A program made the translations under genes and the position numbers. A model generated the notes under the pieces. That model did not search any database. It saw only the letters and a list, made by a program, of their open reading frames with translations, and was not told the DNA's origin. A DNA stretch of 53,265 nucleotides from Planctomycetales bacterium. GTDB lineage: Bacteria > Planctomycetota > Planctomycetia > Pirellulales > Thermoguttaceae. Shown piece after piece: positions 8,561 to 15,436 of the stretch. Position 1 is the first letter of the stretch. Each line of letters starts with the position of its first letter. The stretch is from NCBI GenBank assembly GCA_007119795.1, contig SKOZ01000023.1:1-53265 (forward strand), written 5' to 3'.

Positions 8561-9601
8561 TTGCAACGCAAGCTTCTAACCGCACTGGTCTGTCTGGGAC
8601 TCGTGTCGTTCTGCCCGAGGGACGGTTCGAGTGCCGCCATCGGGGCCGCTGAGCCCGACGGCGGTCGGGAAAGGGTCGTCCCCTCGAGGCATGGCCATCT
8701 GGCGATCGAGGGGAATCGCCTGGTCAACGCCCGCGGCGAGCCGGTCTGGCTGCGGGGCATGAGCACGCATGGCCTGCAGTGGTATGCGGAGAGCCTGAAC
8801 GCCGAGTCGGCCGCCGTGCTTGCCGAGCAGTGGCGGGCCGACGTCGTCCGCCTGTCGATGTACGTGACCGAGCGCGGTTACAATTCCAACCCCGCCCGGT
8901 TCCGGGACCTCTTGGACGAGAAAATCCGCCTCCTGGTCGAGCATGACTTCTACATCATCATCGACTGGCACATGCTCAACCCCGGCGACCCCGACCACGA
9001 GGTCTACTCCGGAGCGGACGAGTTCTTCGCCCACGTCGCCGGCACGTATGGGCACCTGCCCAATATCATCTACGAGATCTGCAACGAACCGAGCCGGGTG
9101 CGCTGGGATGCGATCAAGGCCTACGCCGACCGCATCGTGGGCGTCATCCGGCCCCTCGATGCGAAGAACATCATCGTGGTGGGCACCCCCGACTGGAGCA
9201 GCCTGGCGATGAGCGGCGACGGGGATTACCAGGCGATCATCGACAACCCCGTGCTCGATCCGGTTCCCGGCCAGTCGAACATCATGTACAGCTTCCACTT
9301 CTACGCCGCCAGCCATCGCTTCGCCCGCTACGGTCGGGCCGTGGAGGACTTCAGCGCGCACTTGCCCGTCTTCGTCACCGAATGCGGCACCCAGGAGTAC
9401 ACCGGCGACGGCCGGAACGACTTCGCCGAGGCCGACAAGTACTTCGACCTCTTCGACCGGGCCCAGATCAGTTGGGTGAACTGGAATTTCTCCCACGACC
9501 GCCGCAGCGGCGCCGTCCTCCGGCAAGCCGGCGACTACCACGACCTCAAGGAGGCCGGCGTCTACATCCGCCGCCGGATCGCTGCACCACCGGCGTACTG
9601 A
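8561..9601 (+). CDS. Secreted glycoside hydrolase family 5 enzyme (endoglucanase-like)
   Basis: The 346-residue product starts at TTG and has a signal peptide (RKLLTALVCLGLVSFC; a cysteine near the cleavage region makes a lipoprotein possible). A GH5-type (beta/alpha)8 barrel follows. Family motifs in order are WLRGMSTHGLQWY, DVVRLSMYV, IIIDWHMLNPGD, IIYEICNEPS with acid/base E176, MYSFHFYA, and VFVTECGT with nucleophile E274. This pattern is that of GH5 enzymes acting on beta-1,4-linked glucans or mannans, subfamily 2-like in appearance. The exact substrate cannot be read from the sequence. No separate carbohydrate-binding domain is present. Confidence 0.93.
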   Translation: MQRKLLTALVCLGLVSFCPRDGSSAAIGAAEPDGGRERVVPSRHGHLAIEGNRLVNARGEPVWLRGMSTHGLQWYAESLNAESAAVLAEQWRADVVRLSMYVTERGYNSNPARFRDLLDEKIRLLVEHDFYIIIDWHMLNPGDPDHEVYSGADEFFAHVAGTYGHLPNIIYEICNEPSRVRWDAIKAYADRIVGVIRPLDAKNIIVVGTPDWSSLAMSGDGDYQAIIDNPVLDPVPGQSNIMYSFHFYAASHRFARYGRAVEDFSAHLPVFVTECGTQEYTGDGRNDFAEADKYFDLFDRAQISWVNWNFSHDRRSGAVLRQAGDYHDLKEAGVYIRRRIAAPPAY

Positions 9602-9730
9602 GAGCCCCGACCTGCGCAACTCGCTGCAGCCTGCGCAAGAGCGTTCGCCTGGATATCAGCTTTTCGCTCATCGAAGGCCGCTCCCCTCCCTCGGCTGATC
9701 CGGCTGCATGTAACCGTTCACGGGCCGGCC

Positions 9731-9805
9731 GGGGACTGGTCCATTTTTCGGCCAATAGGCCCTATCTTTAGCAACCGCCGATGCCCGAAAAATGGACCTA
9801 TCCCC
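9731..9805. repeat. REP-like imperfect palindrome, copy 1 (GGGGACTGGTCC family)
   Basis: The left arm from 9731 reads GGGGACTGGTCCATTTTTCG. The reverse complement of the right arm (9783-9805) reads GGGGATAGGTCCATTTTTCG. The two arms differ at two of these 20 positions and enclose a loop of about 30 bases. The arms are related to, but shorter than, those of the two elements at 9833 and 17925. Confidence 0.85.
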
Positions 9806-9832
9806 TTACCGTGCCCCGGCGTATCGGGCGAA

Positions 9833-9912
9833 GGGGACAGTCCCATTTTCGCGGCCGAATCGCGTTATCCACGAGGAATACTCTCTAGGCCGCGAAAATC
9901 GGGACGGTCCCC
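9833..9912. repeat. REP-like imperfect palindrome, copy 2
   Basis: The left arm is GGGGACAGTCCC, then ATTTTCGCGGCC. The right arm (9888-9912) is its near-perfect reverse complement with one extra base. The loop contains GCGTTATCCACGAGGAATAC, which is shared almost exactly with copy 3 at 17925-18005. The following bases CGTGAACG are shared as well, so the two are copies of one element. Confidence 0.9.
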
Positions 9913-9921
9913 CGTGAACGG

Positions 9922-10340
9922 TTACGACTGCATTTGCGCCGCCTGCGCAAGGGATCGCCCGCAGCGGGTGCAGGGCGAGTCGATGGGCCCGAACGGCTCG
10001 TTGCAAGCCGGGCATTTCCACCAGGCAGATGCACCAGGCGAGTGCGCTGTCGCCGTGACCGAACTGCCCGAGGACCAGGGGGAGCCCTGCAATGCCTCCG
10101 AGGCCGATCGTGATCGCGACCACCCGCAAGCGGCGTTTCTCGACGCGGCGCTTGTGGCGGAACTCGCCGAGCCTCGTCGTGGTGGCAGCTTTGGGAAGGA
10201 AGAACAGAACGACTCGGCCCAGGAAGGTTCCCACCACCATTCCCAAGACGCCGCCGACTTCGCGTGATGGGCAGCTCTTCTCGCCTGAACGCTTTTGCGC
10301 CCAGCAGCATTATGAGGACTCCGAGGACCAGCCCGAGCAT
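9922..10340 (-). pseudogene. Small membrane protein with C-terminal zinc ribbon, interrupted by two frameshifts
   Basis: Three coherent peptide segments occur in consecutive reading frames. From ATG 10340 comes a hydrophobic start MLGLVLGVLIMLLGAKAF, then RREELPIT. Near 10260 the sense switches frame to GVLGMVVGTFLGRVVLFFL and on to a second hydrophobic stretch, VVAITIGLGGIAGLPLVLG. Near 10050 it switches again to WWKCPACNEPFGPIDSPCTR and CGRSLAQ, then TAA at 9922. The four cysteines (CPAC, CTRC) form a zinc ribbon. Each junction needs removal of one base, and 419 bp minus 2 gives exactly 139 codons. Either the gene is decayed or the assembly has two one-base insertions. It overlaps the end of the GNAT gene by 31 bp. 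The function of the intact form is unknown. Confidence 0.65.
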
Positions 10341-10921
10341 CGTATTGGCCCTTTGTCTATGCGGAGGGGGAAGGAGTGGATGTTGGCTCCCGGCCAGGGC
10401 TCGAGGGGTCGATCGGGCAGCGTTTTCATCTTCTCCTCGATTCGGAAGACTTCGAATCCCCGGGCCTGGTAGTTGCGCAGCGCATGGGGGTGATCGAGGG
10501 TGCAGGTGTGGACCCAGACGCGCGCCGCGCCGGCGTCCCAGGCCCTGGAAACCGCCGCGGAGAGGAGGGCGCCGCCGAGCCCCTTGCCGATGAAGCCGGG
10601 CAAAACGCCGAAGATCGTAATCTCGGTGCTGCCTCCCTCCTGGCGTTCCAGCTCGAAGTAGCCGGCCGGCGTGCCCGCGACATAGGCAACGTGAGTCTCG
10701 AGTTCCGCCCGATCGAGGTAGGCGAGCCACCGGGAGTAGTCCCAGGGTAGGCGCGCGTACCACCACCAGAGGGCGCCGACGCTGGCGTAGAGGAAGCGGT
10801 TCAGCTCGGGGCAGGGGATCGCGGCGCGGAGGAGCCGGTAGTCGAGCGAAGCGGGCCGCGCCGGGCGGAACCGGCCGCGGTCGGTCATCTCGAGATGGGT
10901 CGTGGTGACGAGACGCTGCAT
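10310..10921 (-). CDS. GNAT-family N-acetyltransferase
   Basis: The 203-residue protein matches the GNAT fold, which moves an acetyl group from acetyl-CoA to an amine. The central beta-strand region HVAYVAGTPAGYFELER is followed by motif A, with TEITIFGVLPGFIGKGLGG as the CoA pyrophosphate-binding loop. Then come VWVHTCTLDHPHALRNYQAR and GFEVFRIEE, the usual end of the domain. The N-terminal 90 residues contain an unusual aromatic segment (ALWWWYARLPWDYSRW). The start ATG is 51 bp downstream of the DUF4091-type gene on the same strand, so the two may be co-transcribed. The acetyl acceptor is unknown. Confidence 0.88.
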   Translation of the reverse strand: MQRLVTTTHLEMTDRGRFRPARPASLDYRLLRAAIPCPELNRFLYASVGALWWWYARLPWDYSRWLAYLDRAELETHVAYVAGTPAGYFELERQEGGSTEITIFGVLPGFIGKGLGGALLSAAVSRAWDAGAARVWVHTCTLDHPHALRNYQARGFEVFRIEEKMKTLPDRPLEPWPGANIHSFPLRIDKGPIRCSGWSSESS

Positions 10922-10972
10922 CCGGTGGGGCGCTCCAGGTAACTCTGCCGCGAACGTGGCGCAACGGCCCGG

Positions 10973-12670
10973 TCAAGGCCGGCTCAACAGGGAGAGCAGC
11001 TCGCGGCGGGTCGCCCGGAACTGCTCGACGCAGCCGTCGTAGCGGTCGAAATCCAATATATGCCGGGCGGCCAGACGCTCGGCCGCGGCGGCATCGCGCT
11101 CGCCCAACATGCTCAGCAGCTCGTGGTCGACGATGCCGTCGCGCATCGCCTCGAAGCGGATCGAGGCCAGGGGCCCCTCGCGCCCGGGATAGACGATCCA
11201 GGCGTCGCCCGCGGGCAGGTAGGGCGGGCCGGGATGGGCAGGCGTCAAGTGCGTGAAGGGGTCGTCCTGCCGCCAGTGGTTGTAGCCCCAGTGCAGATAG
11301 CCGGTGGCGCCGTAGCGGTAGTTGATCCAGTGCAAGAGCCGGGTCTTCATGAGCGGCTGCTCGATGAAGCGGTTGGCGTACTCGCCCTGGGGGAAGACGC
11401 AGGTGTAGAACCAGACTTCGTCGCCGGCCTGCTGGCGCTCCTGGTAATAGGAGTAGTCGCGGTGGAAGAAGTTCAACTGCGGGACCCATACGTCGATGGC
11501 TCCGGCCAGCTCCTTGGCGTGGACCGCCTCGATGGTCCGCAACTCGGGGGCGTAGTCGCGGACGAGCCGCGCGATGGCCAGGTAGCTGTCGAGGTTCGCT
11601 TGGATCGGTTCGTCGGCCAGGTGCTGCACGTACTGCTCCAGCCAACCCTTTTCGCGCAAGTGGTCGCGCAGCGCGGGGAGGAATTGGGCGTAGAAACGAT
11701 CCGCCTCGTCGCTGGCCGGATCGACCCGTTTTTCCACGACCTCTTCGCCACGGACTTCACGGATCTGGACCACGAAGGGGGAGTTCCATCCTGCGGCCCG
11801 GCCTCCGAGGTGCCCGCCCTCGATGAGGCCGACGACGCCCTCCTCGATGAAGATCTCCACCCAGCGGTCGAACCGCGAAAAGTCGACGTCCAGGGTGCCG
11901 TCGGGCCTGGCCTCGTAATCGGCCAGCCGCAGCGGCGAAATGAGCGCCACGTTCTGCCGGTATTCGGCCATGTTGCGGGCGTAGCGGCGGAGGAGGTCCC
12001 AGTATGCGGGCGAATCGGGCTCCGGGGCGACCTCCATGTGCCGCCACTGCATGGTGAACCAGTTGGTGACCCAGAGGCGGGGCTTTCCCACGGTGACGTC
12101 GAAGACGCGGATCGCCACGGGCAGGGTGGCCGATTGTTCCTGTCCCCCCACGCGGCCCGAGAGGCGCACCGTCCCGCGGTACGCGCCGGGCGCTGCGTCC
12201 TCCGGCACGGCCAGGGTGATCCAGACCGCCTGAGCCTGCCCGGCCGGCACGTCGATCGTTTCTTCCTCCAGGAGCGGGTCGGGGAAGTCGGCCGGCGGCT
12301 CGCGGAGCTGATCCTGGGGCGGCTGCTGGATCGGCCGATCCACCGGGACATAGCCGACGAAGCGGACCTGTGCCCCCTCGAGCGCGCTTTGCGGCTCCGC
12401 CTCCGATGCCAGGGGAGAGACCTCGGCCCGCAGGCCTTCGATGGCGCCGGCGGACTTCGCGACCAACTGGAAGGTCGCATGTTCGCCGCGCGCCACTTCG
12501 GCGAGGGCCTCGCTTGCCTCGGCCGGCGCTGCGTCGGGAAAGACGTTGACCAGCGGGTCGACCGCCCAGGCGGTCAGATCCGCCTCGTCTCCGCGTGCCG
12601 GCCGCGAGACCGCGAGGCAGGCGCCGGCGACGATCGCGAGAACCGCCCGGAGCATCATCGTGTTTCGCAT
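10973..12670 (-). CDS. Secreted DUF4091/GH123-like protein
   Basis: The 565-residue precursor has a signal peptide (MRNTMMLRAVLAIVAGACLA), an N-terminal beta-sandwich region (about 30-210) and a C-terminal barrel-like domain of the DUF4091 type. GH123 N-acetyl-beta-galactosaminidases use an adjacent Asp-Glu pair, and here QHLADEP holds D353-E354 at the matching place. Other family-like blocks are LWVTNWFTMQW, DVWVPQLNFFH and YLHWGYNHWR. The start at 12670 follows a perfect AGGAGGTG. A frame extension upstream to 12799 has no such site. Glycosidase activity is plausible but not proven by sequence. The next gene diverges from it and is also a predicted hexosaminidase-like protein. Confidence 0.85.
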   Translation of the reverse strand: MRNTMMLRAVLAIVAGACLAVSRPARGDEADLTAWAVDPLVNVFPDAAPAEASEALAEVARGEHATFQLVAKSAGAIEGLRAEVSPLASEAEPQSALEGAQVRFVGYVPVDRPIQQPPQDQLREPPADFPDPLLEEETIDVPAGQAQAVWITLAVPEDAAPGAYRGTVRLSGRVGGQEQSATLPVAIRVFDVTVGKPRLWVTNWFTMQWRHMEVAPEPDSPAYWDLLRRYARNMAEYRQNVALISPLRLADYEARPDGTLDVDFSRFDRWVEIFIEEGVVGLIEGGHLGGRAAGWNSPFVVQIREVRGEEVVEKRVDPASDEADRFYAQFLPALRDHLREKGWLEQYVQHLADEPIQANLDSYLAIARLVRDYAPELRTIEAVHAKELAGAIDVWVPQLNFFHRDYSYYQERQQAGDEVWFYTCVFPQGEYANRFIEQPLMKTRLLHWINYRYGATGYLHWGYNHWRQDDPFTHLTPAHPGPPYLPAGDAWIVYPGREGPLASIRFEAMRDGIVDHELLSMLGERDAAAAERLAARHILDFDRYDGCVEQFRATRRELLSLLSRP

Positions 12671-12940
12671 CGGAGCACCTCCTGGAATGCGTGATCGTGA
12701 GCGATAGGAATCGATCGAGTGACGGCGGATCTTCGTCTCCTCCGCGGGCCTGATCGTAACCGGGGAAGCGGGGTGAAGCAAGCGATCGCGCCGGCACATG
12801 GACTGATCGCCTGCCCGCTCTCGAGGCCGTGCTGGGACCGTCAGCGGAGGCTTCCTCTTGACTGGCCCGTTTCCCCTGCTTAGAACCAGCCGTGGGGAGC
12901 CATCGAATCTGCTGCCACGATCACCCTAAAACCACTGGTG
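12671..12940. promoter_or_regulatory. Divergent intergenic promoter region
   Basis: This 270-bp gap separates the divergent DUF4091 and DUF4838 genes and must hold both promoters. On the plus strand TTGACT (12858-12863) and TAGAAC (12881-12886) are spaced by 17 bp, a fair match to a housekeeping sigma promoter, 55 bp before the DUF4838 start. No clear counterpart is seen on the minus strand. The shared region suggests co-regulation. Confidence 0.4.
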
Positions 12941-15394
12941 ATGACGATGCGCGTCTTCGTGCCCGCCGTCGTGCTGATGCTGTTGGGGGCAAGCGCCGCG
13001 GCGGCCCAGCCGCAGGCCGTTCCGCTGAGCGAGCAGGAGTCCGATGCGTGGCTGCTGCACGTGATCCCGCTGCCGAAGGAAGCGCGGATCGAGGCGCGTC
13101 TGACCGTGCCGATCGCGCACCTGGGGGCGGTGGTCCCGCAAGAGCCGGAGCCCCCGTACGCAAACCTGCTGGAAGCGATCTCGCAGGCGTTGGCGGAGCG
13201 CGGCGCCGAGAGCCCGCCTTCGCCCGCGGAGGCTTTCCTCACCTTCGAGATCGCCGTTCTCGACGAGCGTACCGCCCGGCAGACACCGATGGCGCCGCTG
13301 CGGGAGCGGCTGCGCGGACTGGAGAATGCCGACCAGGCCTACATGATCGCCCGCGGTGAGGGCAATACCGTTCTCATCGGTGCCCTGGATCCCAAAGGCC
13401 TCTACTACGGCCTACTCACCATGTGGCAGCTCATGGAGCCGACCCTGCGGCAGGAGGAGGGCGTCTGGGTTGTCGACGTGCCGCTGGCGAACATTGTCGA
13501 CTGGCCGGACCTCGCCGAGCGCGGCCTTTGGGGCGGCAGCGCCAACCGCGACATCGAGTGGATGGCCGAGCGGAAGATGAACCTCGTGGAGAGCCACTGC
13601 CGGACTCTGAGGGTGACGGACGAAGGGAAAGGGGTGGCGGAGTTCGACGTCAGCCTCATCGAGCGCGGGGCGGCCTGCGCGCTTCGGGTCGTGCCGGTGA
13701 TCACGCACCTCGACCTGCTCGACCGCACCGGCATCTTCCGCGTCTTCCCCGACGCGCTGGGAGAGGGCGACCCGAGCACGTGGCCTTACGAGGGGAGCGT
13801 CAAGCCGGCGTGCTTCTCGAATCCGAAGACGGCCCAGGTGCTCGCCGATTGGATGCTCTCGCTGGCCGAGCAGCCCGAGGTGACGGACATCAACGTGTGG
13901 CTCAGCGAGCACCACGTGGCGTGCGCATGCGCGCAGTGCGCGGAGAAGGGGCAGTTCGTGCTGGAGGCCGAGGCGGTGACGCGGGGCTGGGAGCTCGCCC
14001 GCCAGGTGCGGCCCGACCTGGGCCTGCGCGTACTCCTCACCCAGGGGAGCTACCGCTTCAACGACGAGGTCATCGCCACGCTCCCGCGCGAGATCGGCAT
14101 CAGCTACTACGACGGCGGCCGCACCTACGACTCGACGCGCAACGCGATGATCTACCCGCTGCTCGAGGAGTACCTCGCCGAGGGCGGCTGGCTCGGCTGC
14201 TACCCGCAGGTGACCGCCTCGTGGCGCATCGTCTGCCCGTGGAGCGGGCCGCAGTTCATCCGCTTCCGCATGACGGAGTTCGTCGACAAGGGCCTGGAGA
14301 GCCTGTGCGGCTACGCCACGCCGGACAACCGCTTCTACGACTTCAACGTCACTGCCGCGGCCGAGTGGTCGTGGAACGCGCACGGGCGGGACGAACGCGC
14401 CTTCGCGCTGGCCTATTTCACGCAGAAGGGCGTCGCCGAGGTGGAGAAGGCCGCCGACTGGGCCGTCCTCCTCGGGCCGGTGGGATGGGACGTGTACGGC
14501 GCCCGCGTGCCCTACCCCTGGTTCTTCGGGCGCATCGGCCGGGCCCTGCGCGCCGGCAACCTGCCCGCGCTGGGCGAAGGCCCCTTCCTGTACATGCCGG
14601 ACGAGGAGCACATTGCGGCCAACCGGGAGACCTGCGCGCAGGCGATGGAGCTCGCCCGCGAAGTGGGCGATCCGGCCCTCATCGCGGAGACGCAGGTGAT
14701 CGAGGGATACGTGAAGATGCTCCAGGCGATCCACGCGCTGCGCGAAGTGGCCGGCGGCCGGCAGGAGTTGACCGAAAAGGAGCAGGCGGCCGCGGGCCGG
14801 CTCATGGCCCGGCTCGACGAGGCGACGCACCAGACCGCCGGCGGGCTGCGCGCCTGGCAGGAGACGGTCGCGCCCGACGCCCGGGCGAGCCGCTTCGACG
14901 ATACCGTCCGCGTGACCGAGGAGACGTGCGTGGAGGTGAGCGAGTTCCTCGAGTCGCTCGGCGTGGACGACCCCGGCCGGCCCTACCGCGCAAAGCTTGT
15001 CGGGGAATGGAAGACCGAGGACTTCGCCGAAGGGCCGGGAATCACCAAGCGGTGGGAAGTCACCGAGAGGATCTCCGGCCCGGGCCGCTACCTGATCGAG
15101 TTCGTCTACCGCAGGGGATGGTTCGGACTGAACATTCACCGTGCTTCGCTGATGAGCGCGCCCGCAGACGCCCCGGATGCGCTTACGCGCATCAGCACGG
15201 ACGAACACCGGGGCAGCGCGGCGCACCGGAGCACGGCGAACGTCTACGAGTTCGACGTGGCGGCCCACGACCCGGACCTGCGCTACTTCGTGGTCGCCGA
15301 GGTGCACGGCGCACCGCTGGAGAGCCCGCCGGAGAGGCAAGGCTGCGAGGGGGAGGTGTTCTTCCGGAAAGAGCGACCCGGGGAGGCGAGGTAA
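12941..15394 (+). CDS. Secreted DUF4838/GH20-like protein (putative glycan-processing)
   Basis: The product of about 817 residues has a signal peptide (VFVPAVVLMLLGASAAAAQ). The first 170 residues look like the GH20b-type alpha/beta domain that precedes hexosaminidase barrels, shown by GNTVLIGALDPKGLYYGLLT. The central region (about 185-480) contains NVWLSEHHVACACAQCAEKG, typical of the cysteine-containing segment of DUF4838, then LRVLLTQGSYRFN and GISYYDGGRTYD. A C-terminal beta-rich region (about 685-815) may bind carbohydrate. The start is uncertain among GTG 12938, ATG 12941 and ATG 12947. No strong ribosome site is visible. A role in degrading amino-sugar polymers is inferred from the domains and from the neighbours. 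Confidence 0.8.
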   Translation: MTMRVFVPAVVLMLLGASAAAAQPQAVPLSEQESDAWLLHVIPLPKEARIEARLTVPIAHLGAVVPQEPEPPYANLLEAISQALAERGAESPPSPAEAFLTFEIAVLDERTARQTPMAPLRERLRGLENADQAYMIARGEGNTVLIGALDPKGLYYGLLTMWQLMEPTLRQEEGVWVVDVPLANIVDWPDLAERGLWGGSANRDIEWMAERKMNLVESHCRTLRVTDEGKGVAEFDVSLIERGAACALRVVPVITHLDLLDRTGIFRVFPDALGEGDPSTWPYEGSVKPACFSNPKTAQVLADWMLSLAEQPEVTDINVWLSEHHVACACAQCAEKGQFVLEAEAVTRGWELARQVRPDLGLRVLLTQGSYRFNDEVIATLPREIGISYYDGGRTYDSTRNAMIYPLLEEYLAEGGWLGCYPQVTASWRIVCPWSGPQFIRFRMTEFVDKGLESLCGYATPDNRFYDFNVTAAAEWSWNAHGRDERAFALAYFTQKGVAEVEKAADWAVLLGPVGWDVYGARVPYPWFFGRIGRALRAGNLPALGEGPFLYMPDEEHIAANRETCAQAMELAREVGDPALIAETQVIEGYVKMLQAIHALREVAGGRQELTEKEQAAAGRLMARLDEATHQTAGGLRAWQETVAPDARASRFDDTVRVTEETCVEVSEFLESLGVDDPGRPYRAKLVGEWKTEDFAEGPGITKRWEVTERISGPGRYLIEFVYRRGWFGLNIHRASLMSAPADAPDALTRISTDEHRGSAAHRSTANVYEFDVAAHDPDLRYFVVAEVHGAPLESPPERQGCEGEVFFRKERPGEAR

Positions 15395-15424
15395 CGGCCT
15401 CACCCGCCGGCCGCATAAACCTGT

Positions 15425-15432
15425 GGAGGTGA
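15425..15432 (+). promoter_or_regulatory. Strong ribosome binding site GGAGGTGA
   Basis: GGAGGTGA lies four bases before ATG 15437. It fixes the start of the beta-helix gene, 43 bp after the previous stop. Confidence 0.85.
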
Positions 15433-15436
15433 CCTG

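Larger units (their letters stand above)
9602..9921. other. Convergent intergenic region with two REP-like hairpins
   Basis: The region lies between the ends of the GH5 gene (plus) and the zinc-ribbon pseudogene (minus). It contains no gene that I can support. Two large imperfect palindromes fill most of 9731-9912 and are annotated separately. Each could form a stable hairpin in both transcripts, so they may serve as bidirectional terminators. Confidence 0.6.

Noticed and set aside
12671..12799. 43-codon N-terminal extension of the DUF4091 protein.
   Set aside because: AGGAGGTG directly before ATG 12670 and the signal peptide starting there show the true start.
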